A stretch of 64,000 nucleotides of DNA from UBA5158 sp963692955. Its GTDB lineage: Bacteria > Pseudomonadota > Gammaproteobacteria > DSM-16500. Below the pieces are notes generated by a model, which saw nothing but the letters and a program-made list of their open reading frames with translations, was not told the origin of the DNA and did no database searches. The DNA lies in NCBI GenBank assembly GCA_963692955.1, contig OY843587.1, positions 868,001 to 932,000 on the forward strand, written 5' to 3'. Of this stretch, positions 60,864 to 64,000 are shown piece after piece (within the stretch, counting starts at the first letter, position 1; the number at the start of each line of letters is the position of its first letter). A program made the position numbers and the translations under genes.

Positions 60864-61472
60864 ATGGTAGAAATTCAGGGAAGTATTATTACCGCGGGCG
60901 TCGACGAAGCCGGCCGCGGGCCGTTAGCGGGGCCGGTATTCGCAGCGGCAGTGATATTAGATCCGCAAAATCCCATCAAAGGTTTAGCCGATTCAAAAAA
61001 ATTAAGTGAAAAAGAACGCGACGCAATTTTCCCTATGATTATGCGTTTTGCATTAGCCTACGGCATTGGCCGCGCCGAAGCGTCTGAGATAGATGAAATT
61101 AATATTTTACAAGCGTCATTGTTAGCGATGCAGCGCGCCGTCGCGGCGTTAAAAATTATTCCGCATTTGGCTTTAGTTGACGGCAACCGCGCGCCTTTGT
61201 TGAATTGTGATACACGCACCATCATCGGCGGTGACGATTCTGAACCCGCGATCAGCGCCGCATCGATTATCGCGAAAGTCTCTAGAGACCGTGAAATGAT
61301 GTTGTTAGACAAACAATTTCCGCAATATGGTTTCGCGAAACACAAAGGCTATGGCACGAAAGACCACTTAGCCGCGCTACAAGCTCATGGCGCTTGTTCC
61401 ATTCATCGTCGGACTTTCGCGCCGGTGGCGTTGGTGTTGAATCGTGACATGACAGAAATGTCTGTTATATAG
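60864..61472 (+). CDS. rnhB: ribonuclease HII
   Basis: 202 residues. The catalytic acids are in GVDEAGRGPLAGPV (Asp-Glu), LALVDGNRAP and SAASIIAKVSRDREM. It removes RNA from DNA-RNA hybrids, including single ribonucleotides. It is the last gene of the lpx block here and converges with the SET-like gene; dnaE, which often follows, is absent. Confidence 0.96.
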   Translation: MVEIQGSIITAGVDEAGRGPLAGPVFAAAVILDPQNPIKGLADSKKLSEKERDAIFPMIMRFALAYGIGRAEASEIDEINILQASLLAMQRAVAALKIIPHLALVDGNRAPLLNCDTRTIIGGDDSEPAISAASIIAKVSRDREMMLLDKQFPQYGFAKHKGYGTKDHLAALQAHGACSIHRRTFAPVALVLNRDMTEMSVI

Positions 61473-61478
61473 CTCCGT

Positions 61479-62825
61479 TTATATAGCTAAAGGCCTCCGG
61501 CGCATTTCGATTTCCCCTTTTTGTTCTTCTGGGTAAGACAATTCTGTCACACGTTTGGTTTTTTTAAACAGAGTGGTTGGATTCACGGAAAATAATAATT
61601 GTGGGAGCCTTAGCGGCCGGTCTTCCGGCGTGATTACCGGCTCGATGATTTTAAAAAATTTCGAAAGTTGCATCTCAACATCCATGCCTAAATACTTGTT
61701 GCAATAAGAAGCCAAGCCAGCTAAATCTTCCACGGTCAAAGTCATTAATTTCAGAAATGGAATGGCGCACATAGTTTCGCCAATAAAGAATAGGTTCTTA
61801 TTGCGTGGGCATTGGCTTGCAGTTGTTTTAGTTAAATTTATCAAAATATATTTTTCAAAATATTCATCAACCATTCGCACATCTTCATTTAGTTTGATAA
61901 GCATTAAAGAAGGGATAATAATGTCACGCGCACCGTGTTTTGCGGGCAGCGTATTAAAATAATTTTTTACCGCGTTTACGCTTTCGCGCGTTAATAAAAT
62001 AAGAATATCTTTTGAAATGATATGCCTTACTTTTAAAAAATTATCTAAGTCTTTCCCAGGCATGCCGTGATCATGCGGTGCACCGATGAACGTACTAAAA
62101 GAATAATCCGGAATTGGATCGCCATTACATTTAAAATGCGTAAAGCGTGGTAGTCTGTCCCAATAACCTGCGCCATAATCAAAACCTAACAATTGCCCCG
62201 TTGGAATGTCTCTCTCCGCATGAATGATGGCTAAGCAAATGTAATATTTTTTTTTATTGAAGTTGAAGGTAGTTAGTATATCAGTGCCGTTAAAGTTCGC
62301 CGTCGCGGGTGATTCGTCAGCTGCTTCAGGACGCGGCGTTTTAGGTAAATGCTGAAAATATCTGGCTAACCCATCAATATTTTTCGCGTCAAAAGTAATT
62401 TCTTCGCGATCGACAAAACCTAATCGGTAATTGATGACTTCGATTTCTGTTTCTCTCTCAACGTTAGCCGATTCATAAATATGACTAGGATAAAGTAAAA
62501 GGTCATTGGTACATAAGGCTTGGGTCGAAAAAGTACCCTTGCCGAATTCTCCCATTTTGGCTAAGCGAATTTTCTTTACGGTGGCGGCGTGAATTTTTAA
62601 AAGGACTTTCATGGTCCCGCGGCTCATTTTAGGATTGGGAAGAGCCATTTCTGCTTGCAACTTTTCTTGCAAACTTTCCAATAACGGCATAGCGATGATA
62701 AAGCAGTCGCTGATGTTCAAAGCATTCGGTTGTGAAGTCAAATAAGGCGTATATTTCGCGTCAAACGGCAAAACCATATAGCCGCCATTTTTATCCGGCG
62801 TGGGCAACGTGCGGGTAGCTGACAT
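61479..62825 (-). CDS. SET-domain-like protein
   Basis: 448 residues. The segment MGEFGKGTFSTQAL (91-104) resembles the SET opening (GxGxFAxxxI), and AERDIPTGQLLGFDYGAGYW (203-222) resembles the SET close (RDIxxGEELxxDYGxxYW). The usual NHSCxPN motif is not clear; the text at 172-182 (SPATANFNG) is the nearest. The C-terminal half (230-448) has no recognised domain. SET enzymes methylate protein lysines; Legionella exports one that modifies host histones. A function as a host-directed methyltransferase is inference. Confidence 0.5.
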   Translation of the reverse strand: MSATRTLPTPDKNGGYMVLPFDAKYTPYLTSQPNALNISDCFIIAMPLLESLQEKLQAEMALPNPKMSRGTMKVLLKIHAATVKKIRLAKMGEFGKGTFSTQALCTNDLLLYPSHIYESANVERETEIEVINYRLGFVDREEITFDAKNIDGLARYFQHLPKTPRPEAADESPATANFNGTDILTTFNFNKKKYYICLAIIHAERDIPTGQLLGFDYGAGYWDRLPRFTHFKCNGDPIPDYSFSTFIGAPHDHGMPGKDLDNFLKVRHIISKDILILLTRESVNAVKNYFNTLPAKHGARDIIIPSLMLIKLNEDVRMVDEYFEKYILINLTKTTASQCPRNKNLFFIGETMCAIPFLKLMTLTVEDLAGLASYCNKYLGMDVEMQLSKFFKIIEPVITPEDRPLRLPQLLFSVNPTTLFKKTKRVTELSYPEEQKGEIEMRRRPLAI

Positions 62826-62855
62826 GCATACTCTCTACAAATTAGTCGTTTGGAG

Positions 62856-63905
62856 TTAAAAATTTTGATTGATAAAATCCGTCACGACGACACTCATTAT
62901 ATTATGAATCGTTGTCGTCGGATGAATCGAATCCCAAAAGATATAACTTGCCGGATCAGCGCAAGGCACAATCCCAGCTTGATAACTCTGTCCAACGTCA
63001 TATGCAGTGCTTAGCGCTGGATTGCCGCGGATCGCGTTGGCCATAGCGGTTAAATTGATTTTCGAGCCGGTTTTATTGAATTCATGCGCAAGCCCTTGTT
63101 CTATGTTGGCTTCCCTATTAGCGTTGAGCGTATTACCGCCCGTCCAACAGCTTTCGGTTAAATTGCTGATGTGGCCTTCATATTTTTTATTGTAGTCATC
63201 GATATGATTTTCTAAATCTTCGAATAAGCTAAACATATCGAATAATTTTATGGTTATCGCCGGATTATTTTTTTGTAAAGTATCGACCGCAGTTTGTAAT
63301 TTAGCGTTATGCAATTTGGTTAATTGACTCAAGCTAGCGCTGACGCCACTCTTGATCGCAAAGGGTGTTTTGCCTAAATCCGGCAAGTTGACGATGAGAA
63401 GATAATTGCCGCCATGCGCGATCATATTTTCTAGCGTGGTTTGAATGGCGTTAACCGTGTCGGTAGTAAATTTATCGGCGTCGGTAATTTTACGGCCGAT
63501 GTAGTCATTGCCGCCAATCCACACTACGAATAGGGAATGCGATCGATCCGCTAAAATATTCCGCGAAATGTATTCATAAAACGATAACGTTAAATCGTAA
63601 GGAATTAAACTGGAAGGCGGATTGTAAAAATTAGCGGTTTCGCCGCCCACTGCATAATTTTGCGAAACAATATTATTTTTCAAAAAACTTGCCGCTAGCA
63701 ACTCTGACCAAACCGGCCCGTTAGAAAACCGGCCTTTGAAATATGGCGGTGATTTTGGCAGCAAACCTAAATCGCGCGCATAAATGAAACCGGTGTCACT
63801 TAAACTGTCGCCAAAAAAAATGATTTGATCAAAGCCGGAAGTAGCACTGGCTTGCAGCGCAAAGCAGCTGAAGAATAATGCCAATATTATTTTGATGTGT
63901 TTCAT
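62856..63905 (-). CDS. secreted GDSL lipase/acyltransferase
   Basis: 349 residues with a signal peptide (MKHIKIILALFFSCFALQAS, cleavage near ASA). SGNH/GDSL blocks: FFGDSLSDTG with nucleophile S34, a Gly in the YAVGGETANF segment, VWIGGNDY (Asn), and DSIHPTT with D325 and H328. The GRFSNGPVWSELLA segment is typical of the lysophospholipase and cholesterol-acyltransferase group, including Legionella PlaA/PlaC. A Cys pair (SCWTGG and VPCADP) could form the disulfide known in that group. Expected substrates are phospholipids or lysophospholipids outside the cell. Confidence 0.88.
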   Translation of the reverse strand: MKHIKIILALFFSCFALQASATSGFDQIIFFGDSLSDTGFIYARDLGLLPKSPPYFKGRFSNGPVWSELLAASFLKNNIVSQNYAVGGETANFYNPPSSLIPYDLTLSFYEYISRNILADRSHSLFVVWIGGNDYIGRKITDADKFTTDTVNAIQTTLENMIAHGGNYLLIVNLPDLGKTPFAIKSGVSASLSQLTKLHNAKLQTAVDTLQKNNPAITIKLFDMFSLFEDLENHIDDYNKKYEGHISNLTESCWTGGNTLNANREANIEQGLAHEFNKTGSKINLTAMANAIRGNPALSTAYDVGQSYQAGIVPCADPASYIFWDSIHPTTTIHNIMSVVVTDFINQNF

Positions 63906-64000
63906 ACCTACCCCTCTTATTTAGTTGGGGCAGGATAGCATTTTTTAAAACCGAATTCATCATGTTGGCAATAATTGATTTTTAATAAACCATCTCAACA

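Overview
The window is a gammaproteobacterial chromosome segment. Three conserved blocks have standard gammaproteobacterial order: fmdB-DUF502-aspS-yebC-ruvC/ruvA-ruvB, ybgC-tolQRA/tolB-pal-cpoB-queE-tRNA-Lys, and map/rpsB-tsf-pyrH-frr-uppS-cdsA-bamA-skp-lpxD-fabZ-lpxA-lpxB-rnhB. Between them lie many long proteins I do not recognise or that look eukaryote-like: Ras-like GTPases, a SET-like protein, a giant modular protein with HEPN-like RNxxxH motifs, and a GDSL lipase resembling the PlaA/PlaC group. This mixture suggests a host-associated member of the Legionellales (Legionella/Coxiella/Aquicella/Berkiella-like). I cannot name the species, and no secretion system lies in the window, so 'effector' is inference throughout.

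Layout. 1-6073: the end of a GT9 glycosyltransferase, two small secreted proteins, a GATase-like protein, an alkyltransferase-like (ATL) protein, a broken SDR gene, two small membrane proteins, and a reverse-strand SDR-wrbA-pilE group. 6231-14350: the aspS-ruv block, with a 710-residue unknown gene placed antisense between ruvC and ruvA. 14358-22328: a 2656-residue reverse-strand protein with about three and a half copies of a large helical module, a coiled coil and a tail with two RNxxxH motifs. The 710-residue protein appears to carry one copy of the same module, so the family brackets ruvAB.

22554-30463: the tol-pal block, with a GGDEF/EAL gene inserted between tolA and tolB, then queE and tRNA-Lys(UUU). 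30388-33119: a decayed integration site. The tRNA-Lys 3' end recurs as a perfect 50-bp copy and a degenerate copy, a flank of about 125 bp is also repeated, and a hicAB toxin-antitoxin pair lies between; no integrase is visible. 33243-41782: accessory genes (APH-like kinase, polysaccharide deacetylase, four unknown or poorly characterised proteins, a DUF4239 membrane protein, and two paralogous GTPases with a shared C-terminal domain). 41935-48491: clpB behind a heat-shock-like promoter, uspA, pldA, a membrane protein with a doubtful 5' end, a gene remnant and sodB. 48522-61472: map and the translation/envelope-biogenesis block, which lacks dxr and rseP at their usual place between cdsA and bamA. 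61479-63905: a SET-like protein and a secreted GDSL lipase.

The core genes cover translation (AspRS, S2, EF-Ts, RRF), recombination (RuvABC), envelope constriction (Tol-Pal), undecaprenyl and CDP-diacylglycerol lipid supply, OMP assembly (BamA/Skp) and lipid A synthesis (LpxD/A/B). The accessory genes look like secreted enzymes and candidate host-interaction proteins.
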